Assembly (NCBI GenBank): GCA_041694215.1
Contig: JASMTO010000238.1
Location: 1 to 25,168 of the forward strand
Origin: Flexistipes sp041694215
GTDB lineage: Bacteria > Chrysiogenota > Deferribacteres > Deferribacterales > Flexistipitaceae
Reading direction: 5' to 3'
Length of the DNA stretch: 25,168 bases
The position numbers and the translations under genes are program-made. A model generated the notes under the pieces. The model was not told the DNA's origin. It was given only the letters and a program-made list of their open reading frames with translations, and ran no database searches. This document shows, piece by piece, positions 1 to 7,290 of the stretch (its first letter is position 1; each line of letters opens with the position of its first letter).

Positions 1-231
1 ACCATAAGAGCAACAATCGGTGCACAAATCAACAGATTGGATCACTCTGTGGCAAATCTTAAAATTGCAGAAGAAAACATGACAGCCAGTGAATCTAGAA
101 TTAGGGATCTGGATATAGCAAGTGAAATGGCTAAGTTTACCAAAGAGCAGATTCTTAGCCAAGCAGGTACATCAATGCTTGCCCAAGCTAATCAGGTTCC
201 TCAGAATGCGCTGACATTGCTACAGGGATAA
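1..231 (+). CDS. Flagellin, C-terminal fragment
   Basis: This is the 3' end of a flagellin gene cut by the window start; the frame is open from base 1 and ends at TAA 229-231. The 76 visible residues form the conserved D0/D1 C-terminal helix of flagellin: NRLDHSVANL, then ASESRIRDLDIASEMAKFTK, then QILSQAGTSMLAQANQVPQN, ending in LLQG. This amphipathic helix packs in the filament core and carries the export and polymerisation determinants. A TTG at 37 lies in frame but is internal, not a start. The gene is followed by a small DUF2292-like gene and, convergently, by a Maf-type flagellin glycosylation gene, which fits a flagellin locus. The central variable domain and the promoter are outside the window, so filament type and copy number cannot be judged. 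Confidence 0.95.
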   Translation, partial: TIRATIGAQINRLDHSVANLKIAEENMTASESRIRDLDIASEMAKFTKEQILSQAGTSMLAQANQVPQNALTLLQG

Positions 232-284
232 ACATTTGGTAATTAAACTCAGATAAGAGTTTATAAAATTACATGGAGGTAGAA

Positions 285-458
285 ATGGCTGCTTTAAATA
301 CAAATAAAATTAATGACAATAAAAAAAGATCACAGCTAACTCAAATTTATGAAATGTTAAGGGAAATGTTTCAGGAGGGTTATTACGGCTCGATCGAAGT
401 AAAGTTTGAAGCCGGTAAAGTGACCATTGTCAGAAAAACAGAAAGTATAAAAATATAA
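285..458 (+). CDS. Small DUF2292 (YezD)-like protein
   Basis: A 57-residue protein. An in-frame ATG at 273 exists, but the Shine-Dalgarno GGAGGT at 275-280 would lie inside that version, so ATG 285 is the likely start. The N-terminus is polar and lysine/asparagine rich; the rest reads as a helix (LTQIYEMLREMF) followed by GYYGSIEVKFEAGKVTIVRK and TESIKI. The GS-hydrophobic strand, DGK/AGK turn, then a strand ending in TE-x-I-x resembles the DUF2292/YezD family of small proteins of unknown role; that match is from memory of the family pattern. It lies 53 bases after flagellin on the same strand and may be cotranscribed with it. It is followed at once by a REP-like palindrome and a convergent gene. 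Confidence 0.6.
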   Translation: MAALNTNKINDNKKRSQLTQIYEMLREMFQEGYYGSIEVKFEAGKVTIVRKTESIKI

Positions 459-464
459 TTCTCC

Positions 465-493
465 CCCACCTACACTTCGTAAGTGTAGGTGGG
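465..493. repeat. REP-like palindrome, copy 1
   Basis: A perfect 13-bp inverted repeat (CCCACCTACACTT / AAGTGTAGGTGGG) around the loop CGT, placed between two convergent genes. The core CTACACTT-CGT-AAGTGTAG is shared with six other sites in the window. There is no T tract on either side, so it is not a standard intrinsic terminator, although a strong hairpin here could still protect or end the converging transcripts. Confidence 0.85.
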
Positions 494-505
494 ATTAGCT
501 CCCAG

Positions 506-2401
506 CTATCTCACCGTTTTTACACTAAAATCTTCATCCAATTTTTTCTGTAGCACATGCAACAGATGAACCATTCTTTCCACAAGTTTGTACATTACGG
601 CATACATATCTTTCATCAAAGCTGTAATTTTCATATTGGCAACATCATTATTAAACTCTGAAGCGCGCACTCCATTTATCTCAACAAGTGTCCGGATGTA
701 ATAAGACTGCACATAATGCATCATTATGTGAAAAAATTTTTTCTCGCTGAAAACTTTCATTGGTTTCTGGATTTCCTCAAAAATACTTTTTGCTTTTTCA
801 TGATCGATTTCATCTCCAGCCATATATGGTTCCGCAATCTCATTTGAAAAACATATGCACTGGTCATAGCCATATTTAAATTGTTCAAGGACATAATTGC
901 TGTAATCTATAGCATCTACTACTTTTTTCCGGACCTTTTCCCGCTCAGCTTCTTTTTCTTCCTCATCAGGGTAGTGCAGATTGGTTTTGATGGTATCCAG
1001 CACCCCGATCTCCTTATTGATATATCTGTCTATCGCTTCCTGAAAGCTCATAATCTCTGTGCCGTATATCTTAGCACCACCTTCTGTGGCATTTATAACC
1101 TTTGCCTTTGTTTCCGCCACATCTTTTTCGTAATACTTTAGAAATTTATACCAAGTGTTGGTAGTTTTGATTTTATCCACATAGTTTCCTTCCACTTCAA
1201 GAATTTTTTGCCTAGATGTATGTTGGTTTTTTCCATATACAGTGCCGGAAGCGTGTGTTACTTCCCCTTCACCAAAAGCTAGATCCTGCCCTATCAGTAT
1301 TATAGGATCACACCCCAATGCCTCTAACACTTTAAAAGCCATATTCCCTGCCGAAGGGCCAATATCAAGTGTTCCCCGCTCGATATCCAACCATTCAAAA
1401 GTAGCAAAATTCCTGTATGTAATAATCCTTTCACCAGGAAAATTTGCATACGTTTTCGGATGGATAACGGGCGTGGCTGCTAAATATACATCTTTTACAT
1501 CATCTTCACTCAGGTCTTCAAACAGCTTTGCCGTAGGCGTCAAACGCTCGAGGGAAGTGACCAGATGCGGCTTAAAACCATACTCTTTCATTACCCTCAC
1601 TGAGGCATCAGCGGCACAAATCACCGCTTTATTTTCCAGACCATGAAGCAAATGTATATTTTTATCCAGCGACGGACCTGTGGCTACCACTATTCCGGGC
1701 TTACCTTTAAATTCGGAATAAAGATCTTTAATCCCTGGATAATTTATAATTTCATTAATATTGTAAAATGTGTTTTCAATACCTATCAATGAGTCCCATG
1801 GATCGTTTCCGTAGTGCATCAGCACTTCTTTGACTGCGTCTTTCAAAGCATTAATTGCTGATTTGAAATAATCTTTGTTAGAAATAAAAACAGCATCATT
1901 TTCGATTATATTTATTGCTTTTGAGTACAGTTTGTTATTGCCATACAGCATATGTTTTCTTAACTCTACAAAGAGCTGGCCTTGGGGAATTCCTACTACA
2001 AAATGGATATTTTTATACGACATGACTTTAGTGAAATCTATTATACGAAATGCAGCTTTAATAGCCTCCGGCTCCTTTTCTATAATGACAATATATGTTT
2101 CTGGATTCATCTTCTGGTTTAAAAATGTTATCAGTTCGTATCCCAACCCAAATCCCATAAAAAATGTAAGCTGAGGTAGTCTTATATTTTTGCTTTCCAC
2201 TTTTTTAGCAGCTGAGGCCACAGGATCCATATTGTCATAATACATGTATCCTGAACGGCTATTAATCATATTAGGCACACCATCCGGATGCTTCGACGTG
2301 ATAACCTGATAAGTTCCTGAGTCCGGTGCATCTTTTATGATTTTTGCTAACCTGGGATTTAACTTCTCTGCAGCTTTAATATTCCTTTCAAAAATATTCA
2401 T
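506..2401 (-). CDS. Maf/DUF115-type motility accessory factor (flagellin glycosylation)
   Basis: A 631-residue cytoplasmic protein of the Maf family (DUF115, 6-hydroxymethylpterin pyrophosphokinase MptE-like core). Family members are thought to transfer a nonulosonic acid such as pseudaminic or legionaminic acid onto flagellin and are needed for filament assembly. Visible landmarks are an N-terminal Rossmann-like segment with FFMGFGLGYE (residues 80-89) and VIIEKEPEA, the signature VVATGPSLDKN (238-248), AADASVRVMKEYGFKPHLV (263-281), and IILIGQDLAFGEGEVTHASG, all typical of the DUF115 core. The C-terminal 170 residues are predicted mostly helical. It converges on the flagellin gene, the usual neighbourhood. 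The start is the first ATG; a clear Shine-Dalgarno is not obvious upstream (AGCATGATTT). No nonulosonic acid synthesis genes appear in the window, so the sugar is unknown. Confidence 0.88.
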   Translation of the reverse strand: MNIFERNIKAAEKLNPRLAKIIKDAPDSGTYQVITSKHPDGVPNMINSRSGYMYYDNMDPVASAAKKVESKNIRLPQLTFFMGFGLGYELITFLNQKMNPETYIVIIEKEPEAIKAAFRIIDFTKVMSYKNIHFVVGIPQGQLFVELRKHMLYGNNKLYSKAINIIENDAVFISNKDYFKSAINALKDAVKEVLMHYGNDPWDSLIGIENTFYNINEIINYPGIKDLYSEFKGKPGIVVATGPSLDKNIHLLHGLENKAVICAADASVRVMKEYGFKPHLVTSLERLTPTAKLFEDLSEDDVKDVYLAATPVIHPKTYANFPGERIITYRNFATFEWLDIERGTLDIGPSAGNMAFKVLEALGCDPIILIGQDLAFGEGEVTHASGTVYGKNQHTSRQKILEVEGNYVDKIKTTNTWYKFLKYYEKDVAETKAKVINATEGGAKIYGTEIMSFQEAIDRYINKEIGVLDTIKTNLHYPDEEEKEAEREKVRKKVVDAIDYSNYVLEQFKYGYDQCICFSNEIAEPYMAGDEIDHEKAKSIFEEIQKPMKVFSEKKFFHIMMHYVQSYYIRTLVEINGVRASEFNNDVANMKITALMKDMYAVMYKLVERMVHLLHVLQKKLDEDFSVKTVR

Positions 2402-2493
2402 AAATCATGCTCCAATGTAGAAATTTTTTCCTATATTACGTTTATACCATAACTCTAACAATTTTTATACCAAATTAGATCTAAAGCACCCCT

Positions 2494-2515
2494 TACCTAC
2501 ACTTCGTAAGTGTCG
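2494..2515. repeat. REP-like palindrome, copy 2 (right arm truncated)
   Basis: The left arm TACCTACACTT and loop CGT are intact, but the right arm stops after AAGTGT and continues as CG. The same CG break occurs in the copy at 7301-7319. In both places it is followed, after 6-8 bases, by AATTGAC and then by AATAATGTAC (2522-2528 and 2534-2543 here), which shows that a longer composite unit was copied. Confidence 0.75.
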
Positions 2516-2571
2516 ATAAAAAATTGACAAGTAAATAATGTACTTATTTGATGAATTATATTGAGGTACGG

Positions 2572-2626
2572 GGGACAGACTCAATTAGAAGCTTTTAAGC
2601 TTAAGACCTTTGAAGTCTTCTGTCCC
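2572..2626. repeat. Nested inverted repeat with GGGACAGA/TCTGTCCC arms
   Basis: Outer arms GGGACAGA (2572-2579) and TCTGTCCC (2619-2626) enclose two inner hairpins: AAGCTT-TT-AAGCTT (2589-2602) and AAGAC/GTCTT (2603-2607 and 2615-2619). The whole can fold as a three-way structure on either strand. A GGGGACAG motif is often seen flanking transposase-related remnants, so this may be the footprint of another short mobile element. Confidence 0.55.
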
Positions 2627-2693
2627 TAATCTTTTTAAATTTACATATCCTTAATAAACTTTGTGGCAACCACAATAACATAAAAAAACGTAT

Positions 2694-2723
2694 GATACCT
2701 TTTTATAGCTATAAAAAGGTATC
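2694..2723. repeat. 30-bp perfect palindrome
   Basis: The arm GATACCTTTTTATAG is followed directly by its exact reverse complement, with no loop. On the minus strand it is followed by ATACG and seven T, giving a terminator-like layout downstream of the oxidoreductase gene, though the stop codon of that gene is 237 bases away. Confidence 0.7.
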
Positions 2724-2814
2724 CCGTAGCATCCGCCTAGGGGCGGATAGATTTGCGCAAACAATACTTGTTTCAAGATTTATGGCTTTACAATAGGTTA
2801 TGAGACTCTGTAGC

Positions 2815-2895
2815 ACCAACCTAACAGGTTGGTAAATATGTTCTCAAACATGAAATTTAGCTATTTATATAGCTGCTAATCGGTCATTGACCGAT
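2815..2895. repeat. Cluster of four short hairpins
   Basis: Four consecutive hairpins: ACCAACCT-AAC-AGGTTGGT (2815-2833), ATGTT-CTCA-AACAT (2838-2851), AGCTAT-TTAT-ATAGCT (2859-2874) and ATCGGTCA-T-TGACCGAT (2879-2895). Gaps between them are only 4 to 7 bases. The regular packing suggests a folded RNA or a nest of small palindromic insertions; neither is proven. Confidence 0.6.
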
Positions 2896-2959
2896 GCTAG
2901 TGGAACACATTAAACAAATTCAGAGTGACGAAAAAAGCACCTGTGCAAGAGGCCTCAAG

Positions 2960-4819
2960 CTACAATTTTTTTGCTGTCTCATATGCATCTTTAATCGCAT
3001 CCTGGGCATCACCTATCTGCTTGGCATCACCAATTACATAAACCGGCATTTTGTTTTCCAGATCTTTCTCAAGAGGGTTATAACTTTCCATACCAGTAGA
3101 AACCACAATCATATCTACATCTTCAAATTGAATATTTTCTCCGTTTCGCTCTGCAAAAACAGTTTTTCCTTCTATTCTCTTAATATGAGTATAATCACTG
3201 AAGACTGTTCCTTTTTCATTCATTAGCTTGAGAGAAAGTGTCTTTGCAATCATTTCCATATCTTCGCCAAAGTCTGTTGTTCGTTTGACAATAATAACTT
3301 TATTGTTCTTTGGTATCAAGGCAGTTGCGATATCAACGCCGATTAGCCCTCCACCGATAATAAGTACTTTTTTGTTTTCTGGCAAATTTTCTTCTAATAG
3401 AATATCAGCCCAATAAAATTTATCTAATCCTGGAATATCTGGCACAGATGGTTTAGAACCAGTTGCCAATATCACGCCGTCATATTTAGAGAGGATATCT
3501 GACTTTGTGGCTTCTTTATAAATTATGTTTACGCCGTTATTTTTCAATTCCTCAACAAAATATGGTACCAGCCGTGCCATTGATTTCTTATTAGGTGTCA
3601 AGGGCGCTAAATTAAATTGACCCCCTAATTTATCTCTTTCATAAAGATCAACTTCATGCCCTCTCTTTTTCAAGGTTATCGCAGCTTGCATTCCCGCTAA
3701 GCCTCCACCAATGACAGCATATTTTTTGGGTTGGTTTGCAATTTCCAAAGTTTCAGTTTCTATCCCTACTTCTGGGTTAACAAGGCACTGGAGCCCTTGA
3801 CCTGATTTTACTCCACCAAGGCAACCCTCAGCGCATGCTAAACAGGGCTTTACTGCTCCCTCTTCTTTGCCAAGATATTTCCCCACAAAGTCAGGGTCTG
3901 CAACTAAAGCCCTGCCAACCGCGATGTAATCAGCTGAATATTCATTCTTTACCCTGTCAATATCCTCAAACATGTCTATTCTTCCAACAAAAATTACAGG
4001 GATGTTGATATTTTGTTTGATTTCCTTTGCCATTTCCCATGTTTTCCCTTTGGGAATAAACATGTGCTGGAAAAACCATGGAGGTGTAGAGCATACACTG
4101 CCGGCAGATACATGCACTGCCTCAACCCCATATTTTTCTAATATTTGAGCAAAACTTATCATTTCAGGTAATTTTATTCCGTTTGGCAACATTTCATCGC
4201 CACTTATCCTGGCAATTATTGGCAAATCTACAGAGTTTTTAACTGCCTGCAAAACCTCTAAAGGAAATTTTATTCTATTTTCGAAAGTACCACCAAACTC
4301 ATCTGTCCTGTCATTAACAAATGGAGAAATAAATTGAGCCAAAAGGTAACCGTGACCAAATTGCAGTTCTACAATATCGAAATTAGCTTCTTGGGCTCTT
4401 TTGGCGGCAGTAACAAATAAATTAATTGCTTCTTCCATATCTTCGTTATTCATTCTTTTAGGAGCTGTGCCTCCATTTTCACAGGGTTTATCTGTAGAAG
4501 ATACAAAATAGTTGCCTGGAATTTTAGGATTTGCCATCCTCCCAGGATGATTAAGATGAGCAATGGCTTTTGCTCCTGATTTATGAATAGTTTCTACTAA
4601 TTCTTGTAATCCGTTAATTTTATCATTATTATCAATCCCTAACTGCGTGGGGATTTCCCGTAATCCTTTGTCCATATAAAGTGGTTCAATAGTAACCGCA
4701 CCTAAATAATGGCTTCTTGCTTTATAAAAAGCAACATGCCTTTCGTTAACATACCCATTTTGATCACTATATCCTAGTTTTATAGGAGCAAATATGAACG
4801 GACTCTGCAATTCAATCAT
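2960..4819 (-). CDS. NADH:flavin oxidoreductase / 2,4-dienoyl-CoA reductase-like protein
   Basis: A 619-residue two-part flavoenzyme. Residues 1 to about 340 are an old-yellow-enzyme TIM barrel binding FMN, with AHLNHPGRM (87-95), GHGYLLAQFISPFVNDR (155-171) and VGRALVADPDF. Cysteines 326, 329, 333 and 345 form the CxxCxxxCx11C set that holds a 4Fe-4S cluster in this family. Residues about 365-619 carry FAD/NAD(P) binding, with GGGLAGM (371-377) and IIGGGLIGVD. The layout is that of 2,4-dienoyl-CoA reductase, enoate reductase and related enzymes; electrons would pass from NAD(P)H through FAD and the cluster to FMN. The substrate cannot be told from sequence. The start is supported by AAGGAG eight bases upstream. 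It is transcribed alone and diverges from rmlD. Confidence 0.85.
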   Translation of the reverse strand: MIELQSPFIFAPIKLGYSDQNGYVNERHVAFYKARSHYLGAVTIEPLYMDKGLREIPTQLGIDNNDKINGLQELVETIHKSGAKAIAHLNHPGRMANPKIPGNYFVSSTDKPCENGGTAPKRMNNEDMEEAINLFVTAAKRAQEANFDIVELQFGHGYLLAQFISPFVNDRTDEFGGTFENRIKFPLEVLQAVKNSVDLPIIARISGDEMLPNGIKLPEMISFAQILEKYGVEAVHVSAGSVCSTPPWFFQHMFIPKGKTWEMAKEIKQNINIPVIFVGRIDMFEDIDRVKNEYSADYIAVGRALVADPDFVGKYLGKEEGAVKPCLACAEGCLGGVKSGQGLQCLVNPEVGIETETLEIANQPKKYAVIGGGLAGMQAAITLKKRGHEVDLYERDKLGGQFNLAPLTPNKKSMARLVPYFVEELKNNGVNIIYKEATKSDILSKYDGVILATGSKPSVPDIPGLDKFYWADILLEENLPENKKVLIIGGGLIGVDIATALIPKNNKVIIVKRTTDFGEDMEMIAKTLSLKLMNEKGTVFSDYTHIKRIEGKTVFAERNGENIQFEDVDMIVVSTGMESYNPLEKDLENKMPVYVIGDAKQIGDAQDAIKDAYETAKKL

Positions 4820-5036
4820 TTTATTATCTCCTTATTATTTTTTTTATTTCATACAATAACGTTTCGCATGTAAGAGTAATTGACAAAGGCAGTTTGAAGG
4901 AACTAAAGATTTTTGTTTTGTTCAGTGTTAGCAAAAAAATATAGCTCATTGCGACATCTAGTATTTGTTTTTTTATCCCAAAAGTTTTCAAAAATTATAA
5001 ATTAGCAAATGTTATTAGAACTACATTCGATGTATT

Positions 5037-5054
5037 CATATATTATAATATATG
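5037..5054. promoter_or_regulatory. 18-bp AT-only palindrome, possible operator
   Basis: CATATATTA followed by TAATATATG is a perfect 18-bp palindrome located 31 bases upstream of the TTGACA box. Its size and place suit a dimeric repressor or activator site, but its near-total AT content makes chance likely in this background. Confidence 0.3.
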
Positions 5055-5084
5055 CAAAACCAAAAATAAGCAATACCAAAATAT

Positions 5085-5113
5085 TTGACATTATAACAAA
5101 ATTTACATAACGT
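5085..5113 (+). promoter_or_regulatory. Possible promoter of rmlD
   Basis: A perfect -35 box TTGACA (5085-5090) is followed after 17 bases by a weak -10 box TAACGT (5108-5113). The segment aligns with the linker inside the composite repeat upstream of the RAYT gene, where TTGACT and TACAGT sit at the same 17-base spacing, so it may be part of the repeat unit. Confidence 0.35.
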
Positions 5114-5123
5114 TAGGCAATAT

Positions 5124-5141
5124 CACTTCGTAAGTGTAGGT
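5124..5141. repeat. REP-like palindrome, copy 3 (left arm truncated)
   Basis: CACTT-CGT-AAGTG with the full right arm AAGTGTAGGT but a left arm that stops after CACTT (preceded by AT instead of CTA). It lies about 20 bases upstream of the rmlD start and would be in its mRNA leader if the TTGACA promoter is used. A GGGGGT ribosome binding site (5153-5158) follows. Confidence 0.7.
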
Positions 5142-5161
5142 AAGGTAAATATGGGGGTTAT

Positions 5162-6007
5162 ATGGTACTTGTTACAGGGGCAAATGGGCAGCTTGGGACT
5201 GATCTACAAAAAATATTAAACGTAGAAAATAAAGAATACATTGCCACTGATGTGGATGATCTTGATATAACCAATAAAGATAACTTTGCAGATTTTTTAA
5301 AAGATAAGGATATTGATATAATCATTAACTGTGCGGCTTATAATGATGTGGACAAAGCTGAAAAAGAGCAGGAAATTTGCTACAAACTAAATGCTTATGC
5401 TCCAAGATATTTGGCTGAATCAGCACAAAAAATTGGAGCTATTTTCGTGACTTATTCCACTGATTTTGTTTTTGATGGAGCCAAAAATACCCCTTATACT
5501 GAAACAGATGTACCGAGTCCAGAATCGGTCTATGGAAAGAGTAAATTAGATGGTGAAAAATTAGTTTTAGGCAGTTATGATAAGAGTTTTGTGATCCGTA
5601 CATCATGGCTTTTTGGATTGGCTAATAAAAACTTTAATACGCAAGTAATTGAATGGTCCAAAAAGAATGACAAATTAAAAATTGTGGATGATCAGATATC
5701 TGCGCCAACTTATTCATATGACTTGGCTTACTATTCCTGGCTACTTATTAAAACAGGGAAATTTGGATTGTACCATTTTTCTAATGACGGCGTAGCAAGT
5801 AAGTATGACCAGGCTGAGTATGTGTTGAGAAAAATCGGCTGGGAGGGTGAGCTTACAGCTGCAAAGACTGCTGACTTTAATCTACCGGCTAAGAGGCCAA
5901 GATTCAGCAAGCTGGATTGCACAAAGATAAAAGAAACACTTGGAATAGAGATCCCCCACTGGAAAAATGCAATAGACAGGTATATGGCAGAATATTTGTC
6001 AGTGTAG
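5162..6007 (+). CDS. rmlD: dTDP-4-dehydrorhamnose reductase
   Basis: A 281-residue extended SDR enzyme that makes the last step to dTDP-L-rhamnose, reducing dTDP-4-dehydro-rhamnose with NAD(P)H in the cytoplasm. The NAD(P) fold begins with LVTGANGQLGTDL (GxxGxxG at residues 6-12), followed by INCAAYNDVDKAE (55-67), STDFVFDG (99-106) and the catalytic YGKSK (Tyr124, Lys128). Length is normal for the family. The start is set by GGGGGT four bases upstream, and starting residues MVLVTGANG match family members closely. It is followed 140 bases later by rmlB, so the pair probably supplies rhamnose for surface polysaccharide or flagellin glycans. rmlA and rmlC are not in the window. Confidence 0.92.
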   Translation: MVLVTGANGQLGTDLQKILNVENKEYIATDVDDLDITNKDNFADFLKDKDIDIIINCAAYNDVDKAEKEQEICYKLNAYAPRYLAESAQKIGAIFVTYSTDFVFDGAKNTPYTETDVPSPESVYGKSKLDGEKLVLGSYDKSFVIRTSWLFGLANKNFNTQVIEWSKKNDKLKIVDDQISAPTYSYDLAYYSWLLIKTGKFGLYHFSNDGVASKYDQAEYVLRKIGWEGELTAAKTADFNLPAKRPRFSKLDCTKIKETLGIEIPHWKNAIDRYMAEYLSV

Positions 6008-6147
6008 ATATGTAAAAATTGTTATGTTTGATAAAAAGTACCTATTTTACACTCTTCTTCGTCTAGTTCAATGTCCATCTTTGAGAGTTTTCCCCTTAGG
6101 TGAGGGTGAGAAAAAATATTCAAGTGCATTTATAAAAGGAGACGATA

Positions 6148-7287
6148 ATGGGTAATAACAGTGCATTTAATAATCAGACTATATTGATTACCGGCGGTTA
6201 CGGTTTTATCGGATCTAATTTTATAAGATATGTGTTTGAACAAACAGTTTTTAAAGGCAAAATCATAAATGTTGACAAGCTTACATATGCGGCAAATCCG
6301 ATGAATCTTTGCGAAATAGAGGAACGATTTAGGGACAGGTATTTTTTTGAGCATGTTGACATCTGCAATTTTGGAGATGTTTGCCGTGTTTTTGAAAAGC
6401 ATGATATTACTAGCGTTGTCCATTTTGCAGCGGAATCCCATGTGGACAGATCTATACACGGCCCCAAAGCATTTATCGATACAAATATTACAGGTACATT
6501 TAACTTGCTTGAAGCTGCTAAAAAACATTGGCTTGACAACCCAACGCTCAACTGCTCAACCACTCAACCAATATCTAAATTTCACCATGTAAGCACAGAC
6601 GAAGTATACGGCTCATTGGGTGATACCGGCTATTTTTACGAAACAACGCCATATGATCCCCGAAGTCCCTATTCTGCCAGCAAAGCATCCAGTGATCATC
6701 TTGTCAGGGCTTATTACCATACATACGGCTTACCCATCACAATATCAAACTGCTCTAATAACTACGGCCCCTTACAATTCCCGGAAAAACTTATCCCCTT
6801 AATGATATTAAATTGTATTGAAGGCAAACAGCTACCCGTATACGGAGATGGGCAGAATGTGAGGGACTGGATATATGTGGATGATCACAATGACGCTGTC
6901 TGGAAGATACTTGAAAGAGGAAAAGTAGGTGAAACTTATAATATCGGTGGTGAAAATGAGTGGCCGAATCTGAGGCTTGTGGAGGAACTCTGTGAGCTCC
7001 TTGATGAGATTTATCCTGTTTCTGAAAATGAATTGATAACGGACAATTTTAAAATAAATTCTTATAAAGATCTAATAACTTTTGTAAAAGATCGACCAGG
7101 TCATGACAGGCGATACGCCATAAACTGTGATAAAATAAAAAAAGAGCTGGGCTGGCAGCAGAAGATGAGTTTTGAAGAGGGTTTAAGAAAAACGGTGAAA
7201 TGGTATCTTGAAAATCGTGAATGGGTGGAAACAATCCGCAGCGGTGAGTACAAAAAATGGCTGAAAAAAAACTATGCCAACAGATAA
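6148..7287 (+). CDS. rmlB: dTDP-glucose 4,6-dehydratase
   Basis: A 379-residue extended SDR enzyme converting dTDP-glucose to dTDP-4-dehydro-6-deoxyglucose with tightly bound NAD+. Motifs are GGYGFIG (16-22), FAAESHVDRSI (93-103), the active-site STDEVYG (149-155) and YSASK (Tyr175, Lys179), then SNNYGPLQFPEKLIPLMI and RDWIYVDDH. The family is usually about 330-360 residues; the extra length is partly in residues 275-290 (acidic ENELITDNFKINSYKD), before VKDRPGHDRRYAI. AAAGGAG at 6135-6141 supports the start. Residues about 133-143 (TLNCSTTQPIS) are encoded by three copies of an 8-bp repeat in a loop that varies in the family. It follows rmlD in the same direction and is followed by the composite REP element. 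Confidence 0.93.
   Translation: MGNNSAFNNQTILITGGYGFIGSNFIRYVFEQTVFKGKIINVDKLTYAANPMNLCEIEERFRDRYFFEHVDICNFGDVCRVFEKHDITSVVHFAAESHVDRSIHGPKAFIDTNITGTFNLLEAAKKHWLDNPTLNCSTTQPISKFHHVSTDEVYGSLGDTGYFYETTPYDPRSPYSASKASSDHLVRAYYHTYGLPITISNCSNNYGPLQFPEKLIPLMILNCIEGKQLPVYGDGQNVRDWIYVDDHNDAVWKILERGKVGETYNIGGENEWPNLRLVEELCELLDEIYPVSENELITDNFKINSYKDLITFVKDRPGHDRRYAINCDKIKKELGWQQKMSFEEGLRKTVKWYLENREWVETIRSGEYKKWLKKNYANR
6547..6570 (+). repeat. Octamer tandem repeat inside rmlB
   Basis: Three units CTCAACTG, CTCAACCA, CTCAACCA in a row, 24 bases in all, within the rmlB coding region. Eight is not a multiple of three, so loss or gain of one unit would shift the frame. The reverse complement (TGGTTGAG units) resembles the purine-rich repeats near 24301. 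Confidence 0.7.
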
Positions 7288-7290
7288 CCC

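Larger units (their letters stand above)
2402..2959. other. Gene-free region with a chain of hairpins
   Basis: This 558-base gap between two minus-strand genes holds no convincing open frame. It contains a truncated REP copy (2494-2515) followed by a linker also found near 7301-7355, a nested inverted repeat (2572-2626), a 30-bp perfect palindrome (2694-2723), and further small hairpins at 2731-2748, 2752-2761, 2815-2833, 2838-2851, 2859-2874 and 2879-2895. On the minus strand the 30-bp palindrome is followed by a run of seven T, so it could end transcripts from the upstream oxidoreductase gene. The function of the chain is unknown. Confidence 0.7.
4820..5161. other. Divergent intergenic region (oxidoreductase / rmlD)
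   Basis: 342 AT-rich bases between divergent genes. It holds an 18-bp palindrome (5037-5054), a TTGACA box (5085-5090) and a REP-like copy (5124-5141) just 5' of rmlD. I see no small open frame with a ribosome binding site and no clear promoter for the minus-strand gene. Confidence 0.6.

Noticed and set aside
273..284. ATG 273 as start of the DUF2292-like gene
   Set aside because: It would place the Shine-Dalgarno GGAGGT inside the coding region; ATG 285 is correctly spaced.
1242..1646. 134-codon plus-strand frame inside the Maf gene
   Set aside because: Antisense shadow of a well-supported gene; no recognised motif.
2815..2895. Hairpin cluster as integron attC sites
   Set aside because: No conserved RYYYAAC/GTTRRRY ends, no cassette genes and no integrase nearby.
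2935..2947. Short GCAC/GTGC hairpin with T run after the oxidoreductase gene (minus strand) as terminator
   Set aside because: The stem is only 4 bp with a two-base loop; too weak to call despite the six T that follow.
2894..3226. 110-codon plus-strand frame crossing the oxidoreductase 3' end
   Set aside because: Most of it is antisense to the NAD-binding domain; no ribosome binding site.
6130..6563. Minus-strand frames in rmlB (6130-6528, 6198-6563)
   Set aside because: Mirror frames of rmlB; cysteine- and isoleucine-rich noise.
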